A stretch of DNA of 48,273 nt from Lachnospiraceae bacterium UBA4631 (GCA_002406015.1 DHMX01000029.1:1-48273), one strand, 5' to 3'. Counted from the stretch's first letter, positions 1 to 9,674 are shown. Notes: generated by a model not told the origin, from the sequence alone. Numbers and translations are program-made.

Positions 1-31
1 CTACTACTTTATAATACGAGGAGGTTTTATT

Positions 32-1168
32 ATGAGTAATCAGACAATTGACTTCTTATTTCTAAGTGAAGAGGATATGATTCAAGCCGGTGTGAAGGAT
101 ATGCCGGCATGCATAGAAGCCATGGAAGAGGTGGTAAAGTGCTTAAATACCGGAGATTATGTAATGGGTGGTGAAAACCATAATTCGCATGGCAGTCAGG
201 TGTCATTTCCAAAGGTCTCTCCATTTCCCAATATGCCGAAGGATGAGGGCGACGACAGAAGATTCATGGCGATGCCTGCATACATAGGAGGACCATTTGA
301 TTTAATGGGAATGAAATGGTATGGCTCTAATATGGCAAACAAGGAAAAAGGGCTTCCAAGGTCGATTCTGACGGTGATGTTAAATGATAAAGATACGGGT
401 GCTCCGCTCTGTCTTATGAGTGCAAACCTGTTAAGTGCATATCGGACAGGAGCGATTCCGGGAGTCGGAATCAAATATCTGGCAAATCCGGATGCCGCCG
501 TTTGTGGCATTTGCGGGCCGGGTGTTATGGGAAAGACTTCACTGGCAGCAATTCTTGCAACTTGTCCGAACATTACAACCGTAAAAGTAAAGGGAAGGGG
601 AAAAGCTTCTCTGGATGCGTTTGTTACATATGTAAAGGAAACGTATCCGCAACTGACAGAGGTTCGGGAAGTAGATACGGTAGAGGAATTGGTTCGGGAT
701 TGTGACATAGTTTCATTTGCAAACTCAGGAGGAACGGACCCGTCTACTTATCCGTTTGTGAAAAGTGAGTGGATTAAACCGGGAGCTGTATTAGTGGGAT
801 TAAGCTGCTTTGATATGGATAGTATTGATATGCGGAATCACTGCACATTAGTGGTAGATAACCTACAGCTTTATGAAGCATGGGAAGAAGAATTTCCGTA
901 TCCGTCTTTTGGAGCAAATAATATTATTGGTTCTAAGTTTACGGATATGGCACATGACGGAATTATTAAAAAATCAGATATATATGACTTAGGCGACATT
1001 ATATATGGCAAGAAGCCGGGAAGGGTCAGTAAGGAACAGATTTTTGTATACTCTGTAGGCGGTATGCCGGTAGAGGATGTAGCATGGGGAAAGATATGCT
1101 ATGAAAATGCAAAACGTCTGGGACTGGGTACGAAGCTAAGGCTTTGGAATCATCCGGATATGTGCTGA
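32..1168 (+). CDS. Ornithine cyclodeaminase/mu-crystallin family protein (tyramine oxidase subunit B-like)
   Basis: A 378-residue protein of the NAD(P)-binding ornithine cyclodeaminase/mu-crystallin family. The Rossmann motif GPGVMG is at residues 162-167, a family lysine lies in GMKWYG (about residue 95), and an acidic residue sits in VVDN (about 276). The family deaminates ornithine to proline or acts on imines and opine-like N-carboxyalkyl amino acids. The start has a perfect GGAGG 9 bases upstream. It leads an operon with HcnA-, HcnB-, BFD- and HcnC-like genes, the same combination found in opine catabolism clusters (ocd with octopine oxidase). Substrate is inferred only; annotation pipelines often name this subfamily tyramine oxidase subunit B. 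Family assignment is firm, substrate is not. Confidence 0.85.
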   Translation: MSNQTIDFLFLSEEDMIQAGVKDMPACIEAMEEVVKCLNTGDYVMGGENHNSHGSQVSFPKVSPFPNMPKDEGDDRRFMAMPAYIGGPFDLMGMKWYGSNMANKEKGLPRSILTVMLNDKDTGAPLCLMSANLLSAYRTGAIPGVGIKYLANPDAAVCGICGPGVMGKTSLAAILATCPNITTVKVKGRGKASLDAFVTYVKETYPQLTEVREVDTVEELVRDCDIVSFANSGGTDPSTYPFVKSEWIKPGAVLVGLSCFDMDSIDMRNHCTLVVDNLQLYEAWEEEFPYPSFGANNIIGSKFTDMAHDGIIKKSDIYDLGDIIYGKKPGRVSKEQIFVYSVGGMPVEDVAWGKICYENAKRLGLGTKLRLWNHPDMC

Positions 1169-1214
1169 GAGCAATGGTAAGACAGGAAATATAAATCAGA
1201 AAAGAGGGATATAT

Positions 1215-1541
1215 ATGGCAACAAGAATAGAAACCCATCCAATACTTGGAGAAATTGAAAAAGGCAGAAAAGTTACGTTCCTATATAACGGAAAGGAATT
1301 ACAGGGATATGAAGGAGAACCCATAGCCGCCGCATTAAAGGCAGAAGGTGTTATGGTACATCGATATACCAAAAAGCAGCATAAGCCAAGAGGAATCTTC
1401 TGTGCAATAGGACGGTGTACCGACTGTGTCATGGTGGTAGATGGAAAGCCAAATGTCAGAACCTGTGTGACTCCGCTAAAGGAAGGCATGAGAATTGAAA
1501 CACAGTATGGAGTCAGCAATCAGCCGTTTGAGGAGCAGTAG
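1215..1541 (+). CDS. HcnA-like (2Fe-2S)-binding subunit of a FAD-dependent dehydrogenase
   Basis: A 108-residue protein matching the small ferredoxin-like subunit of HcnABC/octopine-oxidase/D-hydroxyproline-dehydrogenase complexes. Cluster cysteines are at 63, 68, 71 and 84 (C-x4-C-x2-C-x12-C), the plant-type 2Fe-2S arrangement with the last cysteine in RTCVTP. An N-terminal beta-grasp region (TFLYNGKEL, GEPIAAAL) precedes it. It would pass electrons between the two flavin subunits encoded directly downstream. It sits 46 bases after the cyclodeaminase-family gene and 22 before the HcnB-like gene, so it is certainly part of the same operon. Confidence 0.88.
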   Translation: MATRIETHPILGEIEKGRKVTFLYNGKELQGYEGEPIAAALKAEGVMVHRYTKKQHKPRGIFCAIGRCTDCVMVVDGKPNVRTCVTPLKEGMRIETQYGVSNQPFEEQ

Positions 1542-1563
1542 ACAGGAAAGGTAGGGATGAGCT

Positions 1564-3144
1564 ATGAAGCGTTATGATTTAATTATAGTAGGAGCAGGAC
1601 CTTCCGGTCTGTCGGCAGCGATTGAAGCGGCAAAAAGAGGAATGAAGGTTCTGGTATTTGATGAAAATGAAAAGCCGGGCGGACAGTTATTTAAGCAGAT
1701 TCATAAGTTCTTTGGTTCTAAGGAGCATAAAGCAAAAATCCGCGGCTTTGTCATAGGACAGCAATTACTGGAGGAAGCCGATAAGGCTGGTGTTGAAGTA
1801 GTTCTGAATGCAACGGTAATCGGACTTTATCAGGATAAGGAAATAGTTGTCCGGCTGGGAGAAGGCATTGAACATATAAAGGGCGATGCAATTATTATAG
1901 CAACCGGTGCATCCGAAAATATGGTAACATTTCCGGGCTGGAATCTGCCGGGAGTGATTGGTGCAGGAGCGGCACAGACTATGATGAATCTGCATGGCGT
2001 AAAGCCCGGACAGAAGATATTAATGCTGGGGTCCGGAAATGTAGGTCTGGTTGTCAGCTTTCAGTTAATTCAGTGTGGCTGTGAGGTGGTTGCACTGGTG
2101 GATGCAGCACCGAGAATCGGTGGCTATGGTGTCCATGCTGCCAAGGTGGCAAGAACCGGAGTACCGTTCTACTTATCACATACCATTGTAAAGGCAGAAG
2201 GAGAAGAATGTGTAACCGGAGTTACGATTGCAGAAGTAGACAGTCATTTTCAGTTCATAGAAGATACAGAAAAGCATTTTGATGTAGATACCATTTGTCT
2301 GGCGGTGGGACTGTCTCCAATGTCACAGCTTCTGAAAATGGCAGGTTGTCAGATGGAGGATAATCCAAAGCGGGGCGGACAGGTGCCGATTTGTGATGAA
2401 TATGGAAGAACCTCGATTCCGGGTATTTTTGTAGCAGGCGATGTGTCAGGCATAGAGGAAGCAAGCTCGGCAATGATTGAGGGACGTATGGCAGGTCTTG
2501 CGGCAGCCGAATATCTGGGCTATATGGAAGAAACCGAGTTGGATAAAAAGCTTCAGGAATTGGATGCTGCCTTAGACGGTCTGCGTCAGGGAATGTTTGC
2601 ACCGAAGAACCGGGGAAAGGAAATTCGGGAGACAGAAGAAGGAATTGCGGTATCACAGAATCTGTTAACTCATGGCTACATAGCAGATGATGAGATAGAA
2701 CGATTTCCGGGCTTTACCCATAGAAAAGGGATTCATCCGGTCATTGAATGTACGCAGAATATTCCTTGTAATCCATGTCAGGATGCCTGTCCGAAGGGAT
2801 GTATCAGCATTGGTGCAAATATTACATCACTTCCGATTGCGGTGGCAGACGCAGATTGTATAAACTGCGGAATGTGTGTAGCGTCTTGCTCCGGACAGGC
2901 AATCTTTTTGGTGGATGAGGATTGCGGAGACGGAACTGCAACGATTACATTGCCGTATGAATTTGTACCTTTGCCGGAGGCCGGAACCAAGGGCATTGCG
3001 TTGGGAAGAAACGGACAGAAGGTATGTGAAGCAGAGGTTGTTGCAGTAAAAAGCCTGAAAGCGTATGACAAAACCAATCTATTAACCATGCGGGTGCCGA
3101 AGGAATATGCTTCTACAGCAAGATTCTTTCGGGCAGAAGCCTAA
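1564..3144 (+). CDS. HcnB-like FAD/NAD(P) oxidoreductase with 4Fe-4S cysteines
   Basis: A 526-residue flavoprotein. An FAD-binding GAGPSG is at residues 10-15, a second dinucleotide fold GSGNVG near 156-161, and the second FAD motif GIFVAGDVSG follows. The C-terminal part carries two cysteine groups: C396-x5-C402-x2-C405-x3-C409 and C432-x2-C435-x2-C438-x3-C442, a ferredoxin-like two-cluster arrangement. The family (HcnB, OoxA, alpha subunit of dye-linked proline dehydrogenase) takes electrons from a partner amine-oxidising subunit. HcnB proteins often hold only one Cys-rich BFD-type domain; here that domain is a separate downstream gene and a ferredoxin-like tail is present instead. Confidence 0.88.
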   Translation: MKRYDLIIVGAGPSGLSAAIEAAKRGMKVLVFDENEKPGGQLFKQIHKFFGSKEHKAKIRGFVIGQQLLEEADKAGVEVVLNATVIGLYQDKEIVVRLGEGIEHIKGDAIIIATGASENMVTFPGWNLPGVIGAGAAQTMMNLHGVKPGQKILMLGSGNVGLVVSFQLIQCGCEVVALVDAAPRIGGYGVHAAKVARTGVPFYLSHTIVKAEGEECVTGVTIAEVDSHFQFIEDTEKHFDVDTICLAVGLSPMSQLLKMAGCQMEDNPKRGGQVPICDEYGRTSIPGIFVAGDVSGIEEASSAMIEGRMAGLAAAEYLGYMEETELDKKLQELDAALDGLRQGMFAPKNRGKEIRETEEGIAVSQNLLTHGYIADDEIERFPGFTHRKGIHPVIECTQNIPCNPCQDACPKGCISIGANITSLPIAVADADCINCGMCVASCSGQAIFLVDEDCGDGTATITLPYEFVPLPEAGTKGIALGRNGQKVCEAEVVAVKSLKAYDKTNLLTMRVPKEYASTARFFRAEA

Positions 3145-3197
3145 GCAAAGAGGAAGAATACCCTTGAATAGAGACCAAGTCGAAAGGAATGAGGACT

Positions 3198-3536
3198 ATG
3201 AATCAGATAAATGACAGATCAAGAGATATAGGAGAATATGTACCGGCACCGGATGATGATATGATTATTTGCAGATGTGAGGAAATAACCAAGGGTGAAA
3301 TCAGACGGGCAGTGCATGACGGAATGTTTACATTAACAGAAATCAGACGTTATCTGCGAACCGGTATGGGGCTTTGTCAGGGGCAGACCTGTTCAAAGCT
3401 GGTAAAGGGAATTGTGGCAAGAGAATTGAAGGTTTCTCCGGCAGATTTGGAACCGGCAACATCAAGGGCTCCAATGCGTCCGATTGAAATGCGGATTTTT
3501 GCAAATGAGCGGAAGGAGGATGAGGGTCATGAGTAA
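3198..3536 (+). CDS. BFD-like (2Fe-2S)-binding protein
   Basis: A 112-residue protein with C25-x-C27 and C60-x4-C65, the pattern of bacterioferritin-associated-ferredoxin/NirB-type 2Fe-2S domains that normally form the C-terminal part of HcnB-like subunits. The start at 3198 is chosen over an in-frame ATG at 3189 because the AAGGA element is 9 bases before 3198 but abuts 3189. It overlaps the next gene by 8 bases (ATGAGTAA), so translation is probably coupled. Its role is an electron-transfer domain of the multi-subunit dehydrogenase. Confidence 0.85.
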   Translation: MNQINDRSRDIGEYVPAPDDDMIICRCEEITKGEIRRAVHDGMFTLTEIRRYLRTGMGLCQGQTCSKLVKGIVARELKVSPADLEPATSRAPMRPIEMRIFANERKEDEGHE

Positions 3537-4656
3537 TTGTGCAGATATTATAATTATCGGTGGTGGTGTCATCGGCTGTGCAACGGCATATTATCTGGCG
3601 AAGCAGGGCAGTCACGTAATTGTACTGGAAGGCAGCGACCATATAGGAAACGGTGGTTCTTCCAGAAACGGCGGCGGTGTACGGCAGTCAGGTAGAGACC
3701 CAAGAGAATTGCCGCTAGCAATGTACGGAATCCGGAACCTCTGGCCAACATTGTCGGAAGAGCTGGAGGTGGATTGTGAATATCATCAGGATGGTAATCT
3801 CCGATTGGGAAAAAATGAAAAGCACGCCGAAATTCTGACAAATCTTGCAGAAAAGGCAAGAGCCTGCGGGCTGGATGTCCGTATGATAGACGGAGAAGAG
3901 GTTCGACGGATTAATCCGTATTTATCGGAAGAGGTGACCGTTGCAAGCTGGTGTCCGACAGATGGACATGCCAATCCGCTGACAACAACCTTGGGATTTT
4001 ATAAAATGGCAAGACGGCTTGGTGTCCGTTTTATATCCGGAGAGCGGGTCATCCGTTTACAAATGATAAAGGGAAAGATTCGTCAGGTAATCACAGAGCA
4101 GACCGTATATGAAGGAGAAAAGGTGTTGGTAGCCGCAGGCTTTCATAGCCGGGAAATTCTGGGAACCATCGGAATTGATGTGCCAATGTCACAGTCATTA
4201 CTGGAATGTCTGGTTACAGAAGCAGAACCGCATATGTTTGACCAGATGCTTGGAACTGCAGAAGCGGATTTCTACGGACACCAGACCAAGCATGGCTCCT
4301 TTGTATTTGGCGGTTCATCCGGATATGAAGCATTTAATAAGGATAATGGTACACCGGTGACAAGCAGTCTGACAGCACCTTGTATCTGTCGGGGAATTAT
4401 GAAGTATTTTCCGGACTTGGCAGACGCTAAAATTGTCCGTACCTGGGCAGGCTGGAGTGATAAGAGTGCAGACGGTGTTCCGGTACTCGGCAGCATAGAT
4501 GAAGTACCGGGCTTATATGCAGCCTGTGCATTTACGGGTCATGGCTTTGGTATATCTCCGGCAGTCGGGGAACAGTTGGCAAAATTAATGTTGACCGGAA
4601 CCACCGATGTAGATATTTCACCACTCCACTATAACCGGTTTAAAGCAAAGATATAA
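3529..4656 (+). CDS. HcnC/DadA-like FAD-dependent amino-acid (amine) oxidoreductase
   Basis: A 375-residue DAO-superfamily flavoprotein: FAD motif GGGVIG at residues 11-16, then the SSRNGGGVRQ segment that surrounds the isoalloxazine in this family, and a C-terminal GHGFGISPAVG motif. It is likely the catalytic subunit oxidising a C-N bond in an amino acid, opine or amine. An in-frame ATG exists at 3484 but lies inside the upstream gene with no ribosome site; the ATG at 3529 follows GGAAGGAGG and gives the canonical N-terminus. It is the fifth gene of the operon. The substrate is not readable from sequence. Confidence 0.87.
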   Translation: MSNCADIIIIGGGVIGCATAYYLAKQGSHVIVLEGSDHIGNGGSSRNGGGVRQSGRDPRELPLAMYGIRNLWPTLSEELEVDCEYHQDGNLRLGKNEKHAEILTNLAEKARACGLDVRMIDGEEVRRINPYLSEEVTVASWCPTDGHANPLTTTLGFYKMARRLGVRFISGERVIRLQMIKGKIRQVITEQTVYEGEKVLVAAGFHSREILGTIGIDVPMSQSLLECLVTEAEPHMFDQMLGTAEADFYGHQTKHGSFVFGGSSGYEAFNKDNGTPVTSSLTAPCICRGIMKYFPDLADAKIVRTWAGWSDKSADGVPVLGSIDEVPGLYAACAFTGHGFGISPAVGEQLAKLMLTGTTDVDISPLHYNRFKAKI

Positions 4657-4669
4657 GGAGGACGGGGCA

Positions 4670-5830
4670 ATGAATAATTTTAGCTATCATGTACCCACAG
4701 ATATACGATTTGGAAAAGACCAGATTGCGTGTCTGCCGGAGAAATTGAAAAAATACGGGCATAGAGTCTTGCTTGTCTACGGTGGCGGCAGTATTAAAAG
4801 GACAGGCTTATATGATAAGGTATGTCAGTTATTACATGAATTTGAAATCTACGAGCTGCCCGGTATAGAACCGAATCCGAAATTAAAGTCAGTTCGAACC
4901 GGAGCGAAGTTGTGTAAGGAACACAAAATAGATGTGATTCTTGCGGTTGGCGGAGGCAGCTGTATAGATGCGGCAAAGCATATTGCGTGTGGTGCTTATT
5001 ATGACGGAGACCCATGGGATTTGATGCTGGACCGCAGTAAAATAACATCGGCACTACCGATTGCAGTCGTTCTTACTATCTGTGCAACCGGTTCAGAGAT
5101 GAACAGTGGGGCGGTTATCAGCAATGAAGAAACCAATGAGAAGCTGGAAATCAACAGCCCGGTATTATATCCGACCCTGTCCATTTGTGACCCGACCTAT
5201 CTGTATACCCTGCCGAAAAAGCAGACAGCCGCCGGAACTGTGGATATTATGTCACATGTATTAGAGCAATATTTTCAACCGAATATGGAAGCGTATGTAA
5301 CGGACTGCCTTTCAGAGGGTGTGTTAAAGACCTGTATAAAATATGGTCCGATTGCGTTGGAGGAACCGGATAATTATGAGGCACGTTCTAATTTGATGTG
5401 GGCAAGCACCATAGCGTTAAATCATTTGTTGACCGTTGGAAAAGGTGGGGCATGGTCGGTACATCCGATGGAACATGAATTAAGTGCATTTTATGACATT
5501 ACGCATGGGGTAGGACTGGCAATCTTAACACCGGCATGGATGAAGTATGTATTGTGTGATAAAACAGTAGACAGATTTGCCATGTTTGCCCGAAATGTGT
5601 GGGGCATAGAAGCTGAGGATACGTATGAGGCAGCCCGGCTGGGAATCGAAAAGACAGAAGAATTTTTTAAAAATCTCGGAATGCCGCAACGATTATCGGA
5701 AGTAGGAATCGGAACAGAAAAGCTACAATTTATGGCAGAAGAAACGGTCAGAACCAGCCGCATATCCAGTCATTCCTACTATCCGCTTCAGGCAGAAGAT
5801 ATTTTGAAGATATTTGAATCGGTTTGTTAA
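4670..5830 (+). CDS. Iron-containing alcohol dehydrogenase (butanol dehydrogenase-like)
   Basis: A 386-residue group III alcohol dehydrogenase. The NAD(P) glycine segment GGGSCIDAAKHIA and the metal site residues in DIMSHVLEQYF and HPMEHELSAFYDITHG are present. The length fits the YqhD/BdhA subfamily (about 385-390). It follows the flavoprotein gene by 13 bases with AAGGAGG, so it belongs to the same operon. It most likely reduces an aldehyde released by the upstream oxidase to an alcohol while recycling NAD(P)H; the exact aldehyde is inferred, not shown. Confidence 0.9.
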   Translation: MNNFSYHVPTDIRFGKDQIACLPEKLKKYGHRVLLVYGGGSIKRTGLYDKVCQLLHEFEIYELPGIEPNPKLKSVRTGAKLCKEHKIDVILAVGGGSCIDAAKHIACGAYYDGDPWDLMLDRSKITSALPIAVVLTICATGSEMNSGAVISNEETNEKLEINSPVLYPTLSICDPTYLYTLPKKQTAAGTVDIMSHVLEQYFQPNMEAYVTDCLSEGVLKTCIKYGPIALEEPDNYEARSNLMWASTIALNHLLTVGKGGAWSVHPMEHELSAFYDITHGVGLAILTPAWMKYVLCDKTVDRFAMFARNVWGIEAEDTYEAARLGIEKTEEFFKNLGMPQRLSEVGIGTEKLQFMAEETVRTSRISSHSYYPLQAEDILKIFESVC

Positions 5831-5927
5831 CAGAAGAAATTTCAAAACAAAATAGTTGTGAAATTGGCGAGTATTATCAGGGATAAACATAGGCATGTTA
5901 TCCTTTAAAAGGAAAAGTATAATAAAA

Positions 5928-5970
5928 CTCCCTGCTATTGGCGAAAGCTGGTAGCAGGGAGATTTTTTTA
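5928..5970 (+). terminator. Rho-independent terminator after the dehydrogenase operon
   Basis: Ten-base perfect stem (CTCCCTGCTA at 5928-5937 with TAGCAGGGAG at 5952-5961) followed by seven T residues. It closes the six-gene operon 98 bases after its last stop codon. Confidence 0.92.
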
Positions 5971-6111
5971 CTTGGGGACAGTCTTTATAATCGTCACTTT
6001 TTTTTAAGAAATTCGTATATATTTTGGCGTATCAAAAGCGAAGCAAATAATGCATGATAGAAGTATAAAAGATACCATGGGGGAAAATTAAAAAGAGAGG
6101 CGGCGATTACG

Positions 6112-7341
6112 ATGAAGAGGAAATACTTGTATATAATTATTATTTTTACCGTGCTTTTGTGTTGCGGAATCATCCTTTTTCTTGCATTAAGGCAAAACAA
6201 ACACGGATCAAATGATGAAACATATGTGTATGACACAGTAGATCCCGGATGTAACTATTCAGAGCATACGGTGCTATATCTTGACGATTCGGGGATTTTG
6301 CACCTTATCGATACAACCTCCGGTAAAGATATGATCTACTGTGACAAACCAAACTGTACGCATGAAGGCTATTCACGCAATAATGAGAATCCATCATGTC
6401 CTGCAGCTTTTTTCACGGGGGATAGTGGACCGGTACTTTATAACGGACATCTTTATCTCATTGGCAATATGTCGGATGAAGATATAACAACACAGTATCT
6501 CTATGAAATGGATTCCAATGGTGAAAATCGAAAAAAAGTTGCTACATTGGAAGATGTTCAGTATATCAGATATGTTCTATACAGGGATCGATATGTCGTA
6601 GGTGCCTATGGCAACAGAGTTGTGATAAATGATGAGGGACAGATTATTAACGATAACAAACCGGAAGCCGGTATCTTTGTCATTGATCTCGAAAACGATA
6701 AGGTTTATATGGGAGATGTGATTACGGGAGAGCAGGCAAATATTACGGGAATCTATTATGAAGAAGGGATGGTATATTATTCATGTATACATTTTGATGA
6801 TGATATTACAGAGCTTATGATAGAGGATGCGGTTGAGAGTAATAGCGAATCCTTTGCTTATGACAATATGCTGTATGATATCTATCAGTATGATATTGCA
6901 AACGAAAGTACGACACTCTTAAAGACGTTCGACCATATAAATAATCTTCAGTTATTAGATGGTGATGCTTATTGTGAATCCAAAGAAGGATATTTCGTGT
7001 TTGATAAAAAAAGTGGAGAAATCCGGGAATTATCGATAGACAAGGATGCCGGAATCCTGAGTGGCAGATTTGCAAGGCACGGAGATGCTTTATATTATGC
7101 CATTTTTAATGATGATAATAATGAAGTTACATATTATCGTATGGAAAATGGAAAGGGAAATGAACAGATGAAGATGTCACCGGAGAATGCATTCAGTATA
7201 GTAAATATATGTGGTCAGTCCGTGTATGTCAGGTATAACAATGATAAAGGACGGTATTGTCTGGGGGTACTAAGTCTGGACGATTTGAATCAGGGAAGAT
7301 TTCGTGTGAGAGAATTGAGGTGCTATGATGAAGAGGAATAG
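6112..7341 (+). CDS. Membrane-anchored, propeller-like extracellular protein of unknown function
   Basis: A 409-residue protein with one N-terminal membrane helix (residues 5-27) and a long extracellular part rich in beta strands and repeated D/Y/G loops such as YLYEMDSNGENRK and YYRMENGKGNE, which suggests a beta-propeller. A Cys-rich segment near residue 83, with the pattern CDKPNCTHE, is typical of a Clostridia family of surface propeller proteins usually left hypothetical. There is no good lipobox, so it is probably a signal anchor. It heads a four-gene operon and overlaps the next gene by 17 bases. The likely role is a ligand-sensing or scaffolding ectodomain for the ABC transporter. Confidence 0.6.
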   Translation: MKRKYLYIIIIFTVLLCCGIILFLALRQNKHGSNDETYVYDTVDPGCNYSEHTVLYLDDSGILHLIDTTSGKDMIYCDKPNCTHEGYSRNNENPSCPAAFFTGDSGPVLYNGHLYLIGNMSDEDITTQYLYEMDSNGENRKKVATLEDVQYIRYVLYRDRYVVGAYGNRVVINDEGQIINDNKPEAGIFVIDLENDKVYMGDVITGEQANITGIYYEEGMVYYSCIHFDDDITELMIEDAVESNSESFAYDNMLYDIYQYDIANESTTLLKTFDHINNLQLLDGDAYCESKEGYFVFDKKSGEIRELSIDKDAGILSGRFARHGDALYYAIFNDDNNEVTYYRMENGKGNEQMKMSPENAFSIVNICGQSVYVRYNNDKGRYCLGVLSLDDLNQGRFRVRELRCYDEEE

Positions 7342-8812
7342 GATAATTATGCTTGCGGTTGTTCTGGTTATTTTGGTTGCTATATCTGCAACGGTGATTA
7401 TGATTAAAAAACCGGATTTGACCGAAAAGAAAGAAAACGAGACGGAAGTCGGTTCAGATGTCGGAACGAAAACGGACGTAAAAGTCATAACATTTGCTGT
7501 TCCTGATATTTGTAAGATAGAGGAAGAGAACCTTCAGCACTTTAATGATGCACTCATTAAGGACGGGCATGATTACAGGCTTGAGATAAAATATCTGGGA
7601 TATGAAAATTATGCTGCACTGCTGGAGGATGAATTAAAGAACGGTGATACAGATATCGCATTTTTAGGCTTAGGTGATGCGAGTGGAAACAATAATATAT
7701 ATACGCTTATTAATTCCGGACTTACTTTGAATCTTGATGAGATTCTGGCACAGGAGTCGGGTGCAGCACTTTATAATGCTTTTCCACAGAATCTATGGGA
7801 GTCGGTTAAATGTGACAAGCATATTTATTCAATACCATCCACGCTTGCGGATAGTTGGGGAGTGTTTGTTGCATTTAACAGAGATTATGTAGCAGATGAG
7901 GATATAGAAGAGTGGGATGGAAGCATAGAGGGAATTTATGAGATTCTTAATAATACTGAGTGGAATAACACGGATGCATATCCTTTCCAATATTTGATAA
8001 GCGGATATTCGTTTGAGGATATGATAGGGTGTGAGGTAAGGTATGGGCTGCTTTTTGATTATGATTCCCTGACGATTGAAAATCCTTTGGAATCAGAGAA
8101 GTTTACAGATTATCTGAAAGTACTGGATCAGATGAAGGAAGACGGATATATGAGTGCTTCTGTAGAATATCTTGATAATCCGGGGTTGGGAAATGCGGGA
8201 GTATTGGATAATGTTAAATCCGGTAATTATATGGTGGCATTATCATATGGTGCAGTGGATGATGCATTTCAAAATGATAATATAACCGTTAAGAAAGTAG
8301 ATCCATACCTTTCATCAAGAATAAACGGTTCTATAGCTATCTCAAAACATACAGATGATACAGATGCCGTGGTGGAGTTCCTTGGACTCTTATATGGAGA
8401 TGGAACCTATGGTAATATTCTTTTGTATGGACAGGAGGATATAGATTATAAGGTTGTAGATGGAATTGCCTGCAATATGGACGGAACAGATCTGGAGGAT
8501 AATTATATTGATAAACTCTGTTTAAATTTATTTGTAAACATACAGCCTGTCAGAGGCGAGAACTATATGGATGATCGTAAAAATGAGATCTTTTCTTTTT
8601 ATGACAATGTAGAATTATCACCGTTTATTGGCTTTGAACCGGATACAACGGATTTAAACAATATTTCGAAGGATCTGGATGAATTTATGAGAAGTCTTAA
8701 AAATGAGACTGTGGAGGAAGCAATCGGGAGTACCGTGGATAAGCTTACATCTGATGGCATAGAGGAATATCTTAACGGTGTTAGAAGTCAATGGGAGGAG
8801 TATCGACAATGA
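7325..8812 (+). CDS. Solute-binding-protein-like membrane-anchored protein (ABC family 1 type)
   Basis: A 495-residue protein with a membrane helix at residues 7-27 and then a fold like extracellular solute-binding proteins: KVITFAVPDI, a DTDIAFLGLGD segment, YSIPSTLADSWGVFVAFN and a C-terminal linker. The usual lipobox cysteine is absent, so it appears anchored by the uncleaved helix. Adjacent ATGs at 7325 and 7328 are both possible starts. It is coupled to both neighbours (17-base and 4-base overlaps). Unlike import systems it is paired with an ABC-2-type exporter permease, so it may sense or capture an exported or toxic ligand rather than import nutrients. Confidence 0.65.
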   Translation: MMKRNRIIMLAVVLVILVAISATVIMIKKPDLTEKKENETEVGSDVGTKTDVKVITFAVPDICKIEEENLQHFNDALIKDGHDYRLEIKYLGYENYAALLEDELKNGDTDIAFLGLGDASGNNNIYTLINSGLTLNLDEILAQESGAALYNAFPQNLWESVKCDKHIYSIPSTLADSWGVFVAFNRDYVADEDIEEWDGSIEGIYEILNNTEWNNTDAYPFQYLISGYSFEDMIGCEVRYGLLFDYDSLTIENPLESEKFTDYLKVLDQMKEDGYMSASVEYLDNPGLGNAGVLDNVKSGNYMVALSYGAVDDAFQNDNITVKKVDPYLSSRINGSIAISKHTDDTDAVVEFLGLLYGDGTYGNILLYGQEDIDYKVVDGIACNMDGTDLEDNYIDKLCLNLFVNIQPVRGENYMDDRKNEIFSFYDNVELSPFIGFEPDTTDLNNISKDLDEFMRSLKNETVEEAIGSTVDKLTSDGIEEYLNGVRSQWEEYRQ

Positions 8813-9672
8813 TACTGAAACTGGAAGAACTTACGAAACTATATAAAGATAAAGTTGCATTGGATAGTGTATCGTTTTCTTTTAGCCCCGGAATATATGG
8901 GCTTTTGGGGCCGAATGGTGCGGGAAAGTCCACTATGATGAATCTGATTACGGATAATCTGACTCCAACCAAAGGACGCGTATTGCTGAATGAAAAAAGT
9001 ATAGACGAACTGGGTAGTGAATACAGAAAGCTGTTAGGGTATATGCCGCAGCAGCAGAATATATATCCGGAGTTGTCACTCAGACGTTTTTTGTATTTTA
9101 TGGCATCCCTGAAGGGGCTGAAAAAGGAAGAAGCTGAAAAGGATATAAACCATTATGTAAGGATGGTAAGGCTGGAAGATGTACTGGGAAAGAAGCTAGG
9201 AGCTTTTTCAGGCGGGATGAAGCAAAGGGCTTTAATTGCACAGGCACTGATTGGTGATCCGGGCATATTGATTCTGGATGAGCCGACTGCCGGACTGGAT
9301 CCGAAGGAGAGAATTAGAATCCGGAATCTGATATCCGAGGTCGCACGGGATAAGATTGTCATCATTGCTACGCATGTGGTCACAGATATAGAATTTATTG
9401 CAAAAGAGATAATTATGCTGAATAACGGAACGATAATACGGAGCGGTTCTCCCTCTGAGTTGCTGAGTGAGTTAGACGGAAAGGTATGGAATATCTTTTT
9501 ATCGGATGAAGAGATAGATGAAGTGAATGTTGGGTACAAGGTAAGTAATATTTCAAGGGATGCAGAAGGTATCATTGCCCGGATTATCACTGAATCCTAT
9601 GAGGGCAGATGGAAAAAAGAGGCAGTACGACCGAACCTTGAGGATTTGTATTTATATCTTAACGGAGATTGA
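8809..9672 (+). CDS. ABC transporter ATP-binding protein
   Basis: A 287-residue ATPase of the ABC-2/drug-export type. Walker A is GPNGAGKST, the signature is FSGGMKQR, Walker B is ILILDEPTAGLD, and the H-loop is IIATHV. The start at 8809 (ATGA overlap with the previous stop) is preferred over an ATG at 8791 because GGGAGGAG lies just upstream and the protein then begins with the usual strand MILKLEELTK. It pairs with the large permease downstream. CcmA/BcrA-like ATPases of this type power export or extraction of membrane-active compounds. Confidence 0.92.
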   Translation: MILKLEELTKLYKDKVALDSVSFSFSPGIYGLLGPNGAGKSTMMNLITDNLTPTKGRVLLNEKSIDELGSEYRKLLGYMPQQQNIYPELSLRRFLYFMASLKGLKKEEAEKDINHYVRMVRLEDVLGKKLGAFSGGMKQRALIAQALIGDPGILILDEPTAGLDPKERIRIRNLISEVARDKIVIIATHVVTDIEFIAKEIIMLNNGTIIRSGSPSELLSELDGKVWNIFLSDEEIDEVNVGYKVSNISRDAEGIIARIITESYEGRWKKEAVRPNLEDLYLYLNGD

Positions 9673-9674
9673 GC

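Noticed and set aside
3484..3528. Upstream in-frame start of the HcnC-like gene
   Set aside because: It lies inside the BFD-like gene with no ribosome site; the ATG at 3529 gives the canonical FAD N-terminus.
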